Under the pieces are notes generated by a model. The model searched no databases and was not told where the DNA came from. It saw nothing but the letters and a program-made list of their open reading frames with translations. Positions 7,716-15,378 of a stretch of DNA of 20,701 bases are shown one piece after another. A program made the position numbers and the translations under genes. The stretch's first letter is position 1. Each line of letters starts with the position of its first letter. The stretch comes from Bacilli bacterium (GTDB lineage: Bacteria > Bacillota_I > Bacilli_A > ML615J-28 > CAG-698), in NCBI GenBank assembly GCA_028691905.1, contig JAQUYJ010000005.1, forward strand, positions 1-20,701. The letters run 5' to 3'.

Positions 7716-8309
7716 ATGTTAACATATCAAGATATCATAAAAGAAGATAATGAAGATCTTCGTAAAAAGTCACTTCCCGTTTCCTTACCGTTAACGGATG
7801 AAGATAAACATACCCTTCGTTTAATGGTTGAATATTTAATCAACAGTTATGATGAAGAAGCCTGTGACCGGTTGGGAATTCGACCGGGTGTCGGATTGTC
7901 CGCTGTTCAGGTTGATGTATTGAAACGAATGTTTGCAATTCTCGGTTTTGATGAAGAAGGAAAACTCCATCGATATGGGGTTATCAATCCAAAAATCATC
8001 TCCCATTCCGAAGAACTGACTTTTATTCCAACCGGGGAAGGTTGTCTGAGCGTGGACCGTGAAACTCATGGTTTTGTCCACCGTCCAAAAAGAATCACAG
8101 CAAAATGCCATTTGTTTGATTTCGACAGTTTTGAAGTAACAGAAGCAACATTGAAACTAAAAGGATACATGGCTGTCGTCTTCCAACATGAATATGATCA
8201 TTTGCAGGGTATTCTCTTTGTCGATCATATCCGTTCCGATAATCCATTTTTTATCCCGGAAAATTCAAGTCCGGTTGTATTTATGCCTCAGGAAGAAACA
8301 AAGGAGTAA
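7716..8309 (+). CDS. def: Peptide deformylase
   Basis: Peptide deformylase is a metalloenzyme that removes the formyl group from the N-terminal Met of nascent proteins. All three family motifs are present: G-V-G-L-S-A-V-Q (residues 58-65, a variant of G-x-G-L-A-A-x-Q), E-G-C-L-S (108-112) with the metal-binding Cys, and Q-H-E-Y-D-H (157-162) with the HExxH metal and catalytic residues. The 197-residue length and internal insertion fit the Gram-positive type 2 enzymes. I prefer the ATG at 7716 (M-L-T-Y-Q-D-I-I, the usual family start, with GGTGA 5 bases upstream). The in-frame ATG at 7689 lacks a ribosome site. The gene stands alone between a divergent operon and a shared terminator. Confidence 0.95.
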   Translation: MLTYQDIIKEDNEDLRKKSLPVSLPLTDEDKHTLRLMVEYLINSYDEEACDRLGIRPGVGLSAVQVDVLKRMFAILGFDEEGKLHRYGVINPKIISHSEELTFIPTGEGCLSVDRETHGFVHRPKRITAKCHLFDFDSFEVTEATLKLKGYMAVVFQHEYDHLQGILFVDHIRSDNPFFIPENSSPVVFMPQEETKE

Positions 8310-8332
8310 AGTTTGCATTTACTCCTTTTTTT
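8301..8332 (+). terminator. Terminator after def, overlapping its stop codon
   Basis: A perfect 10-bp stem (8301-8310 with 8318-8327) with a 7-base loop is followed by a T-run to 8332. The TAA of def (8307-8309) is part of the stem. The hairpin also lies directly after the stop of the convergent YhhN gene and may work weakly in that direction. Confidence 0.9.
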
Positions 8333-9023
8333 ATCCGATAAATAAAACCATTGCAATGATGTACTGCGCAATATAATATAAACTCAAATTGATTATTTTA
8401 ATTGCTTTTCTTTGTTTTATTTCTGTTTTCTTAAAATACAGAATAGCTAACAGATAATCCGATACAACAAATAAAACAACGGCAATTCCCAGCATCAGAC
8501 TTACGATAGAGTAATCAAACAAGACATTTCCGATTCCAAGGACCAATAAAACAGAACTGATGAAGGTATACAGTAAAATGATAGCTTTCATTTTCCCCAA
8601 TTGCAGATGAAGGACATAATGATTGAGTAAAAAACCAAAAAAACTTAAAACAACTGCAATCGGCAGAACAACATACAGAGCGTAACTTGCAATATTATAT
8701 AAAACGATGATATAAAACAAATGGCCGATTAAAAAGGAAAAACCACCGATTGCCATCCAGGATTGGCGCTGCGAAGGAAATATTTCTTTCAGACCCAACC
8801 CGATGTCACCCAACAAACCAAAAACCAGACCAGTCAGTAAATAACTGAAATAGATAGCAATTTGATTGGGGTTTTCAAGAAAAGCACTTATACCGACAGC
8901 AAAAAAACCAAAACTGGCAATTATTTTCAGTAGAAATAAATGCCTTGTTGGCAGCCTGTGATAAATCATTAAAAACTGACTGACAAAAATAATCCAAATG
9001 GACAATACAACAATGGTAACCAT
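8331..9023 (-). CDS. YhhN/TMEM86-family integral membrane protein
   Basis: This is a 230-residue, very hydrophobic protein with about eight membrane helices. Polar motifs inside helices match the YhhN (TMEM86) family: G-D at 72-73, G-H at 100-101 with a nearby F-Y, and S-D at 188-189. Animal TMEM86 members are lysoplasmalogenases that hydrolyse the vinyl-ether bond of lysoplasmalogens; the role of most bacterial members is not settled. The ATG is three bases after the HAD gene's stop, with GGAGTG as ribosome site, so the two form an operon. A lipid or ether-lipid role is an inference from the family. Confidence 0.8.
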   Translation of the reverse strand: MVTIVVLSIWIIFVSQFLMIYHRLPTRHLFLLKIIASFGFFAVGISAFLENPNQIAIYFSYLLTGLVFGLLGDIGLGLKEIFPSQRQSWMAIGGFSFLIGHLFYIIVLYNIASYALYVVLPIAVVLSFFGFLLNHYVLHLQLGKMKAIILLYTFISSVLLVLGIGNVLFDYSIVSLMLGIAVVLFVVSDYLLAILYFKKTEIKQRKAIKIINLSLYYIAQYIIAMVLFIG

Positions 9024-9026
9024 ATT

Positions 9027-9815
9027 TCACTCCAGAAAGCCAAATTTTTTTAATGCCTTTTCAATCCCGTTTTCTTCGATTGTACTCGTAATGTAATTTG
9101 CTTTTTCTTTACAGGCCGGGGAGGCATTTCCCATTGCGATTCCCAACCCTGATTCCATCAGCATTTCGATATCATTGTCCCCATCACCAAAACTGATCAC
9201 ATCCTGCGGATCACGTTTCAAATATTGCAATAAAGTCCGCAGTGCCTTGCCTTTGGATTGTCCTTTCTTGATGACATCATACCCGACACCCATCCATTTA
9301 ATAAAATCAAAAGCGGGATTTTCAATCATTATTTCTTTCTTTTGTTCTTCATCACAGAAACACCACATTTGATATACCGCTTCTTTTTCATGGAAATTTG
9401 CATCTTCCGGAGGAAGATTCAGATCCAATTCCGCAAAGGAAGCAAGAACGGTATCATTGATGTGACTGACTGATTCACAATAAGCTGATTGAAAACCGTA
9501 TGGGATATTCCGTTTTCGAAACGATTCCAATAAGGGTTTTAGTAGCTGATGCTCGATTTTATCTTCGTAAATGGTTTGGTGGTTGGCAAGAATATGCTGA
9601 CCGTTTATTAAAATGAAATGGTCGATTAAATGGATAACAGGGGCAATGGAATAAAGCATAAAATAGGCTCTCCCTGTTGCAATGACCAGTTCATGTCCGG
9701 CATTTTTCAGGGCTTGAAGCGCTTCACAGGTCGAAGAATGAATTTTCTTCTGCCTTCCGTCGTATAGTGTCCCGTCGACATCAAATAAAAATAGTTTGTT
9801 TTGCACTGCATTCAC
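9027..9815 (-). CDS. Cof-type HAD-IIB phosphatase
   Basis: This is a 262-residue haloacid-dehalogenase-superfamily hydrolase of the Cof/IIB group, which dephosphorylates small phosphorylated metabolites such as sugar phosphates or cofactors. Motif I is D-V-D-G-T with nucleophile Asp12 and acid/base Asp14. Motif II is I-A-T-G-R (45-49), motif III is a Lys in K-G-K-A-L (188-190), and motif IV is G-D-G-D-N-D (210-215). The cap domain lies between motifs II and III. The start is GTG at 9815. A second in-frame GTG at 9806 has GGTGA 5 bases upstream and is a fair alternative. A TATAAT box ends only 8 bases before the first GTG, so the mRNA may be nearly leaderless. Substrate unknown. Confidence 0.88.
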   Translation of the reverse strand: MNAVQNKLFLFDVDGTLYDGRQKKIHSSTCEALQALKNAGHELVIATGRAYFMLYSIAPVIHLIDHFILINGQHILANHQTIYEDKIEHQLLKPLLESFRKRNIPYGFQSAYCESVSHINDTVLASFAELDLNLPPEDANFHEKEAVYQMWCFCDEEQKKEIMIENPAFDFIKWMGVGYDVIKKGQSKGKALRTLLQYLKRDPQDVISFGDGDNDIEMLMESGLGIAMGNASPACKEKANYITSTIEENGIEKALKKFGFLE

Positions 9816-9822
9816 CGCTTTG

Positions 9823-9828
9823 ATTATA
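9823..9828 (-). promoter_or_regulatory. -10 box of the HAD/YhhN operon
   Basis: On the minus strand a perfect TATAAT (9828-9823) lies 8 bases before the GTG at 9815, with only a weak T-rich -35. A start of transcription about 7 bases downstream would almost coincide with the GTG. Confidence 0.45.
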
Positions 9829-9861
9829 CACTACTTTATAGAAAATAGAAATGTTTTTCTC

Positions 9862-9890
9862 TTTATTTTTTATTTCATCTAAGGTATAAT
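9862..9890 (+). promoter_or_regulatory. Promoter of the RNase J gene
   Basis: A perfect -10 TATAAT (9885-9890) is preceded, at 17 bases, by a weak -35 TTTATT (9862-9867). It is divergent from the HAD promoter within a 106-base intergenic region. Confidence 0.55.
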
Positions 9891-9900
9891 AAATTAATAA

Positions 9901-9921
9901 TCCTTTCGAAAGGAGGATCCT
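9901..9921 (+). promoter_or_regulatory. Ribosome site of RNase J flanked by two palindromes
   Basis: The strong ribosome site AAAGGAGG (9909-9916) is spaced 5 bases from the ATG. It overlaps a 14-base palindrome (9901-9914) on its left and an 8-base palindrome (9914-9921) on its right. Either could fold over the ribosome site in the mRNA. Confidence 0.5.
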
Positions 9922-11610
9922 ATGATTAACAAAACAAAAAAGACATTGGTTGAAGCATTCAGTGATGAGGATGTAAAAGTCTATGCATTGGGAGGACTTG
10001 GAGAAGTCGGAAAAAATATGTATGTCCTCGAATGCCTCGACGAAATCATGATAATTGATTCGGGCTTTTTATTTCCCGACAATGCATATGGTGTCGATTA
10101 TGTCATTCCCGATTATCGCTATTTGCAGCTAAATGAGAAAAAAATAATCGGTGTATTTATCACCCACGGTCATGAAGACCATATTGGCGGACTGCCCTTT
10201 TTACTGCGCTCTGTAAATATCCCCCAAGTGTATGCCAACGGCCTGGCCGTAGAATTAATTAAAAACAAGTTTCGGGATTTCCCCCAGATCAGCGTTCCAA
10301 TCAAGGAATTCAATGATGATTCCGTTTTTACATTCAAGCATTTCACAATCTCATTTTTCCGAACAAACCATTCGATTCCCGATTCTTTTGGAATTGCCAT
10401 TCTCACAAAATACGGTTATATCCTTCATACCGGGGATTTCAAATTTGATTTTACCCCAATCGGACAGCATGCCGATTATCATAAACTGACTACCTATGCC
10501 CAGAAAGGCGTCCGCCTTTTGCTTGCTGACAGTACAAATGCTTCTGTTTCCCACTTTACCAGCTCGGAGAAAAAAATCAGTACCAGTATCCGCAGCATTT
10601 TCTCGCAAATCAAAGGCCGAATTATTATTTCCACTTTCGCGAGCAATGTCTATCGCGTCCAGCAAATTGTGGAAGCAAGCGTTGCCAGTGGCCGAAAAAT
10701 TATTGTATTCGGCCGAAGCATGGAAAAAACAGTCAATGTTGCCCAACAATTAAAGTATATCAAAGCTCCTGCCGGTACTTTTATTACAGCAAGAGAATTC
10801 CCGCATTTGCCACCGGAAAAAATTACCATTTTAAGCACCGGTTCCCAGGGTGAACCGCTTGCTGCTCTTTCCCGAATTGCGGAAGGAACCCACCGTCAGA
10901 TCAAGCTGATACCGGGCGATACTATTGTCTTTTCTTCTTCTCCCATTCCCGGAAACAAAGAGTCAGTCAACCGAACAATCAATAAGTTATATAAGGCTGG
11001 TGCCACTGTTATTGTCAACAGTCCGCTAACCGATACCCATACTTCCGGCCATGCCTCCCAGGACGAATTAAAGCTGATGCTTGTTCTGACAAAACCGGAA
11101 TATTTTATGCCGATTCACGGCGAGTATTCGATGCTTGCGAAACACTTGGAGCTGGCAGTATCAACCGGAGTAAAACGTGAAAACTGCTTTATCATGCAGA
11201 ATGGTGAAGTACTGCAGATCAATAAGCATGGTATCAGCAGTAAATATATGGTTCCGGCCGGTGATGTTTATATTGATTCCCACTATCAGGTAGTCGATTC
11301 CGGCTTAATCAAGGAAAGAAAATGGATGAGTGATGATGGCTTCTTGGCCGTTATCTACGCCTTGGATGGCCATCAGTTAATAAGCACTCCCCAGGTTTTG
11401 TCACGAGGTTTCATCTATACTACCCACTCAACAGAAATTATCGATAAAATTCAAATTAAAGCTGCTGCTGTGTATCAAAAATATCTCGATACCCACAGTC
11501 ACATTCATTTGCCGTCTGTGAAGAATCACATTGCAGCAGAACTGACAACTTATATCAATGAATTGACGGAACGAAAACCGGTTCTCATTCCTGTTTTCCT
11601 GAAGAAATAA
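9922..11610 (+). CDS. rnjA: Ribonuclease J
   Basis: RNase J is a metallo-beta-lactamase/beta-CASP ribonuclease that acts as a 5'-3' exonuclease and endonuclease in mRNA decay and RNA maturation in Bacillota. The 562-residue length is normal. The lactamase core carries H-G-H-E-D-H (His82, His84, Asp86, His87) for two zinc ions, a T-N-H-S motif with His150 and a T-G-D-F motif with Asp172. The beta-CASP domain follows, with S-G-H-A-S-Q-D-E and P-I-H-G-E motifs as in RNase J1/J2, then the C-terminal domain. The start is certain from the ribosome site. The gene is monocistronic. Only one RNase J gene is in this window, so J1 versus J2 cannot be decided; rnjA is the likelier name. Confidence 0.95.
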   Translation: MINKTKKTLVEAFSDEDVKVYALGGLGEVGKNMYVLECLDEIMIIDSGFLFPDNAYGVDYVIPDYRYLQLNEKKIIGVFITHGHEDHIGGLPFLLRSVNIPQVYANGLAVELIKNKFRDFPQISVPIKEFNDDSVFTFKHFTISFFRTNHSIPDSFGIAILTKYGYILHTGDFKFDFTPIGQHADYHKLTTYAQKGVRLLLADSTNASVSHFTSSEKKISTSIRSIFSQIKGRIIISTFASNVYRVQQIVEASVASGRKIIVFGRSMEKTVNVAQQLKYIKAPAGTFITAREFPHLPPEKITILSTGSQGEPLAALSRIAEGTHRQIKLIPGDTIVFSSSPIPGNKESVNRTINKLYKAGATVIVNSPLTDTHTSGHASQDELKLMLVLTKPEYFMPIHGEYSMLAKHLELAVSTGVKRENCFIMQNGEVLQINKHGISSKYMVPAGDVYIDSHYQVVDSGLIKERKWMSDDGFLAVIYALDGHQLISTPQVLSRGFIYTTHSTEIIDKIQIKAAAVYQKYLDTHSHIHLPSVKNHIAAELTTYINELTERKPVLIPVFLKK

Positions 11611-11649
11611 AAAAAGAGCACAAATAATAAATTTGTGCTTTTCTTTTTT
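11609..11649 (+). terminator. Bidirectional terminator between RNase J and exonuclease genes
   Basis: A 9-bp stem (11617-11625 with 11631-11639) with a 5-base loop is flanked by T-rich sequence on the right and a 7-base A-run on the left. It should stop transcription from both convergent genes. Confidence 0.9.
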
Positions 11650-11703
11650 ATAACAAAAGTTTGGGAGTCGCTTACATTATTCCCCATCATCATTAAAAAT
11701 AAC

Positions 11704-12558
11704 TTAAATATCACCCAGGTCTTGAATCATTTTTTCTTTAAACAAATAATATATTTCGCGGGCTATTTTCGCATCTTCCAAAGCATCGTGAATCTGGACT
11801 TTTGCTTCCTTGTTTGTCAGTTCCTGATACATGGGAAACAATCCTTTTTCCTGACGGAAACTGTAATAATTTTTAATAATCTGCATTAAATTCATATATC
11901 GGTTGCGAATATCAAGGGGACGGAGATGATTTGTTTTGAAAGAACGCTCCAAGGCTAAGATATCATTTCTACCCCATGCAACAATCTTCGCATCATAATC
12001 GCGGATAATCTGCTCCAGCAGCTGATAGAATGCAATATAGGAAACTGCCTGATTGAAGTCTTTTGCTTCCCGTGACAGAAATTTCAGTGTCTTGTTGTTT
12101 AAAGCTTTTGAATAAAGTGGATTGACCAGTGCACTGCTTTCCAAAATGACCTGTCCTTTGTCATCTTCCAAAATCATACCATACTGAACGATTTCCGATG
12201 CTTTCGGTTTAATGGAAGAAGGCATCGTGAATTCGAGGTCGAGAAACAGTTTATAAGTAGGTTTATCCAATAACTGTTTTACTGCTTTTCGAATGTGGTT
12301 AATATCATAAAATGTTTTGTACTGATAAACAGAAGGAATCATTATTTTATGAAAACAGGCAACCTCCCTGGCCCGTACCCCATTTATAATCATATAGTTC
12401 TTTTCAGGCTGAAACTGAACATAGGGTAATTGATAAAAGTAGGATTTAAAATCTTTCATCATTTTATGGGTAATATGAAAATAGGCCAATCGCTTGTTTA
12501 TGATAATTGAAAGCAAACGGTATTCGCGATTAATATGATGTATTTTCCCAAAAATCAT
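11704..12558 (-). CDS. DEDDh 3'-5' exonuclease with N-terminal extension
   Basis: This 284-residue protein has a C-terminal exonuclease domain (about 103-275) of the DnaQ/RNase T type. It carries all acidic and His residues of the DEDDh set: Asp107 and Glu109 in L-D-L-E-F, Asp199 in W-G-R-N-D, and His257 with Asp262 in H-D-A-L-E-D-A. Such enzymes trim DNA or RNA from the 3' end. The first 100 residues are beta-rich and basic and belong to no family I recognise; they may bind nucleic acid. The start has AAGGAAG about six bases upstream. The gene lies 14 bases after uvrC in the same operon, which favours a DNA repair role over RNA processing, though this is inference. Confidence 0.85.
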   Translation of the reverse strand: MIFGKIHHINREYRLLSIIINKRLAYFHITHKMMKDFKSYFYQLPYVQFQPEKNYMIINGVRAREVACFHKIMIPSVYQYKTFYDINHIRKAVKQLLDKPTYKLFLDLEFTMPSSIKPKASEIVQYGMILEDDKGQVILESSALVNPLYSKALNNKTLKFLSREAKDFNQAVSYIAFYQLLEQIIRDYDAKIVAWGRNDILALERSFKTNHLRPLDIRNRYMNLMQIIKNYYSFRQEKGLFPMYQELTNKEAKVQIHDALEDAKIAREIYYLFKEKMIQDLGDI

Positions 12559-12572
12559 CTTGAACTTCCTTT

Positions 12573-14303
12573 CTATTTCGTAAAAATCTTTTTCACTTGT
12601 TCTTTTTGTTCTGAAGTAAGGGGGAGCTTTGTTAACTCCTCTTCAAAATCTTCCCGACCGACTATAGCCAGAATTTGTGCTTTTTTCACTTTCCCAACTC
12701 CTTTTATATCATCCAGTTTGGATAAAAAGGTATTTTTTTGGTGGGTTTGATGAAAAAAGTGAATGGCATAGCGATGAACTTCATCCTGAATTTTTTCGAG
12801 TAACCGAAAAACGAAACTGCTTTTATCCAATTCAAAAGTTTGGTCCTGATACAACAGCGCTCTTGTCCGGTGATGTTCATCTTTTATTAAGCCTGCAACA
12901 GGAATCTTTCTGTTTACAGCCTTCAGGGCAGTGTAGGCAGCCTGCATCTGATTGTATCCACCATCCAATATGATTAAATCGGTTTGATTTTTTTCTTCCC
13001 TGTAACGCCGACAGATTACTTCTTCCATCGTTTTCACGTCGTTTGCTCCTACTACTGTTTTAACGAGAAACTTTCGATATTCTTTTTTGACTGGTTTGCC
13101 GTCAATAAAAACAACCATCGCACTGACAGCGCTCATCCCACTGATATTGGAATTATCGAAAGCTTCGATTCGCTTCAGATGGGGAAGATCAATCAGTTTC
13201 GCAAGGGCTTGAATCGCTCCCTCTGTTTTTAAGAATTTTTGTTCCTGAATCTTTTCCAGCTCCGCTATTTTTTGGTGGGCGTTTTCCTGTACCAAACGAA
13301 TCAACTCTTTGTTTTTACCGATTTTGGGAATCATTACGGGGTGTTTTAATAATTCTTCCAGTAATTCTTTATCCCCTTCACTGATCAGTATCTGCAGTGG
13401 AATTGGATTGTTTTTTTCCAGATAAAAACGAACGATAAATTCCTGAAACACTTCAAGCGGATCTTCTACATCCTGATAGAGATGACCGCTTCGTTCCAGT
13501 ATTTTACCTTCCCGGACATGGAATACCTGAATGCTGCATTTCTTTTCTTCATAAAAATATGCAAATATATCACTGTCCACCAAATTGGTTTCCATTTTTT
13601 GTTTTTCCGTTACTACCTTTAAATCATAAAGCAGGTTGCGATATTCGAGGGCCTTTTCAAACTCCAGACGAAGCGAAGCATCTTCCATTTTCTTTTGGAG
13701 GGCTTTGATTTCCGGGGCAACATTTCCTTTAAGAATCTGATGAACCTTGGTTTTCATTTCTTCGTATTCATGCAAAGAGATTGGATGGATACAGGGGGCC
13801 AGACATTGCCCGATATGATAATACAGACACTTTTTTTTCGGAAGGACCCGGCATTTACGAAGAGGATATATCTTATTCAGTAATTCAACGATTTCCTTTG
13901 CTGCCTTTGCATTGGGATAGGGACCGTAATATGTTCCCTTTATTTTTTCTGTACTCCGAACGGTAATCAAACGGGAGTAGGGTTCATCCGTAATACAGAT
14001 ATAGGGATAACTTTTATCATCCATGAGCATAATATTATATTTCGGATGATGTTTTTTAATCAAGTTTATTTCCAATATAAAAGCTTCTGTTTCACTTGAT
14101 GTAATAATATATTCAAAATCAACGATTTGTGATACTAATTTTGTTGTTTTCGTATTATGACTGCCGATAAAATAACTTCGGACACGATGATATAAATCTT
14201 TTGCCTTTCCAACATAAATTATTGTTTGATTACTGTCTTTCATGAGATAGCAACCTGGTTTATGGGGAATAGCCTGTAACTTTTCTCTCATCTTACCACT
14301 CAT
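12573..14303 (-). CDS. uvrC: Excinuclease ABC subunit C
   Basis: UvrC makes the two incisions flanking a lesion in UvrABC nucleotide excision repair. At 576 residues it is complete. The GIY-YIG nuclease domain for the 3' cut is at 15-100 (Tyr19, Tyr30, Arg40, Glu78). A Cys set at 151, 159, 167 and 171 matches the iron-sulfur ligands described for E. coli UvrC. The UVR motif that binds UvrB is about 200-230. The RNase-H-like nuclease for the 5' cut has Asp383 in D-N-S-N and Asp447 in L-D-G-G. A helix-hairpin-helix tail begins near 548. I used the ATG at 14303; an in-frame ATG at 14291 is possible, since the -10 box ends only 11 bases before the first ATG and no clear ribosome site is seen. Confidence 0.95.
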   Translation of the reverse strand: MSGKMREKLQAIPHKPGCYLMKDSNQTIIYVGKAKDLYHRVRSYFIGSHNTKTTKLVSQIVDFEYIITSSETEAFILEINLIKKHHPKYNIMLMDDKSYPYICITDEPYSRLITVRSTEKIKGTYYGPYPNAKAAKEIVELLNKIYPLRKCRVLPKKKCLYYHIGQCLAPCIHPISLHEYEEMKTKVHQILKGNVAPEIKALQKKMEDASLRLEFEKALEYRNLLYDLKVVTEKQKMETNLVDSDIFAYFYEEKKCSIQVFHVREGKILERSGHLYQDVEDPLEVFQEFIVRFYLEKNNPIPLQILISEGDKELLEELLKHPVMIPKIGKNKELIRLVQENAHQKIAELEKIQEQKFLKTEGAIQALAKLIDLPHLKRIEAFDNSNISGMSAVSAMVVFIDGKPVKKEYRKFLVKTVVGANDVKTMEEVICRRYREEKNQTDLIILDGGYNQMQAAYTALKAVNRKIPVAGLIKDEHHRTRALLYQDQTFELDKSSFVFRLLEKIQDEVHRYAIHFFHQTHQKNTFLSKLDDIKGVGKVKKAQILAIVGREDFEEELTKLPLTSEQKEQVKKIFTK

Positions 14304-14314
14304 TTCTTTTTCTT

Positions 14315-14343
14315 ATTCTACCACACACTTCGTTAATTTACAA
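14315..14343 (-). promoter_or_regulatory. uvrC: Promoter of the uvrC operon
   Basis: On the minus strand TTGTAA (14343-14338), a 17-base spacer and TAGAAT (14320-14315) form a good sigma-A-type promoter. Predicted transcription starts near 14308, about five bases before the first ATG. No LexA-type box is evident. Confidence 0.65.
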
Positions 14344-14360
14344 TTCTTTTTTCTCTTCAT

Positions 14361-14387
14361 AAAAAAAGGAATGGCTTTACCATTCCT
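14361..14387 (-). terminator. Terminator of the nucleoside transporter operon
   Basis: On the minus strand an 8-bp stem (14387-14380 with 14374-14367) with a 5-base loop is followed by seven T. The TAG stop of the last permease gene (14386-14388) overlaps the stem. Confidence 0.9.
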
Positions 14388-15378
14388 ATCGCTGACTTGG
14401 ATCGTAAGGAATCCCTTCTGCTTTTGGAGCATGGGATTTTTTTGACGTGAACGCAAGTACTATCATTGTAACAACATAGGGAAGCATCAAATACACATAG
14501 ATGGGCATTCTGGGTATAAAGGAGAAAGTATCCGACAGAGTCCCTGACATTCCCGCAATGCTTCGAAAGAAAGCAAAGAATAAAGATGCTCCAAATATTC
14601 GCCACGGCTTCCAATTACCGAAAATCATGACAGCCAAGGCTAAGAAACCATATCCTGCAACATTAGACTGAAATCCTGCTCCCGCTGCTATTGTAAAGGC
14701 TAATCCGCCAATACCGGCAAGCATACCGGAAATCATCACTCCCAAATAACGGATTTTATAGACATTTATCCCAACACTGTCGGCAGCATGGGGATGTTCA
14801 CCGCAGGATCGGATCCGCAGACCTATTTTGGTTTTATACAGTATAACCCAGGACAGAATTAATACCAAAATGGCAACAATCGTCGTCAGGTAAAAATATT
14901 TGAAGAAGACAATTTCAAAAAAACCGGGATTGGGGCTGGATGTAAAACCAAATGATTCTGGAGTCAGCTTGATCCAGGCAGTCGGTACGCTGATAACAGT
15001 TTGACCCTGCCCTTGAATTGCCCAGGTTAAAACGACTGCAAAAGCAGGAGCAAGCATGTTCAGAGCTGTTCCTCCTATCGTTTGATCTGCTTTGAGGCGA
15101 ATAGCTGCAAATGCCAGTAACCAGGAAAACAAACTGCCTGACAACCCACTGACCAGAATAGCAATCAGCATAGCAAGCTGGGGTGAATCCGGCATGAAGT
15201 CTTTTTGATATATCCATTTTAAAACCAAAGCACCAAACAGAGCACCGATTACCATAATACCTTCCAGAGCGATATTAATTGTTCCGCTTCGTTCTGAAAA
15301 CATACCGCCTAAGGCAACCAGTAATAGGGGAACGGCAAAAATAATCATGTTACTAAAAATATTTGCTGCAACACTCAT
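14386..15378 (-). CDS. nupQ: Nucleoside ABC transporter permease (NupQ type)
   Basis: This is a 330-residue integral membrane subunit of the BPD_transp_2 family with about eight to ten membrane helices. The N-terminal segment with G-G-M-F-S-E-R-S-G and I-N-I-A-L-E-G is the hallmark of the second permease of nucleoside/BmpA-type importers (Bacillus NupQ/YufQ). It pairs with the other permease to form the channel. Its ATG overlaps the upstream permease's TGA (ATGA), with GGAGG as ribosome site, so the two are made together. The gene is last in the operon; its stop lies in the terminator. The substrate class is inferred from the operon and family. Confidence 0.9.
   Translation of the reverse strand: MSVAANIFSNMIIFAVPLLLVALGGMFSERSGTINIALEGIMVIGALFGALVLKWIYQKDFMPDSPQLAMLIAILVSGLSGSLFSWLLAFAAIRLKADQTIGGTALNMLAPAFAVVLTWAIQGQGQTVISVPTAWIKLTPESFGFTSSPNPGFFEIVFFKYFYLTTIVAILVLILSWVILYKTKIGLRIRSCGEHPHAADSVGINVYKIRYLGVMISGMLAGIGGLAFTIAAGAGFQSNVAGYGFLALAVMIFGNWKPWRIFGASLFFAFFRSIAGMSGTLSDTFSFIPRMPIYVYLMLPYVVTMIVLAFTSKKSHAPKAEGIPYDPSQR

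Noticed and set aside
10351..10749. Minus-strand open frame of 132 codons inside the RNase J gene
   Set aside because: It is wholly antisense to a conserved RNase J sequence, without promoter or ribosome site, and resembles no protein family.
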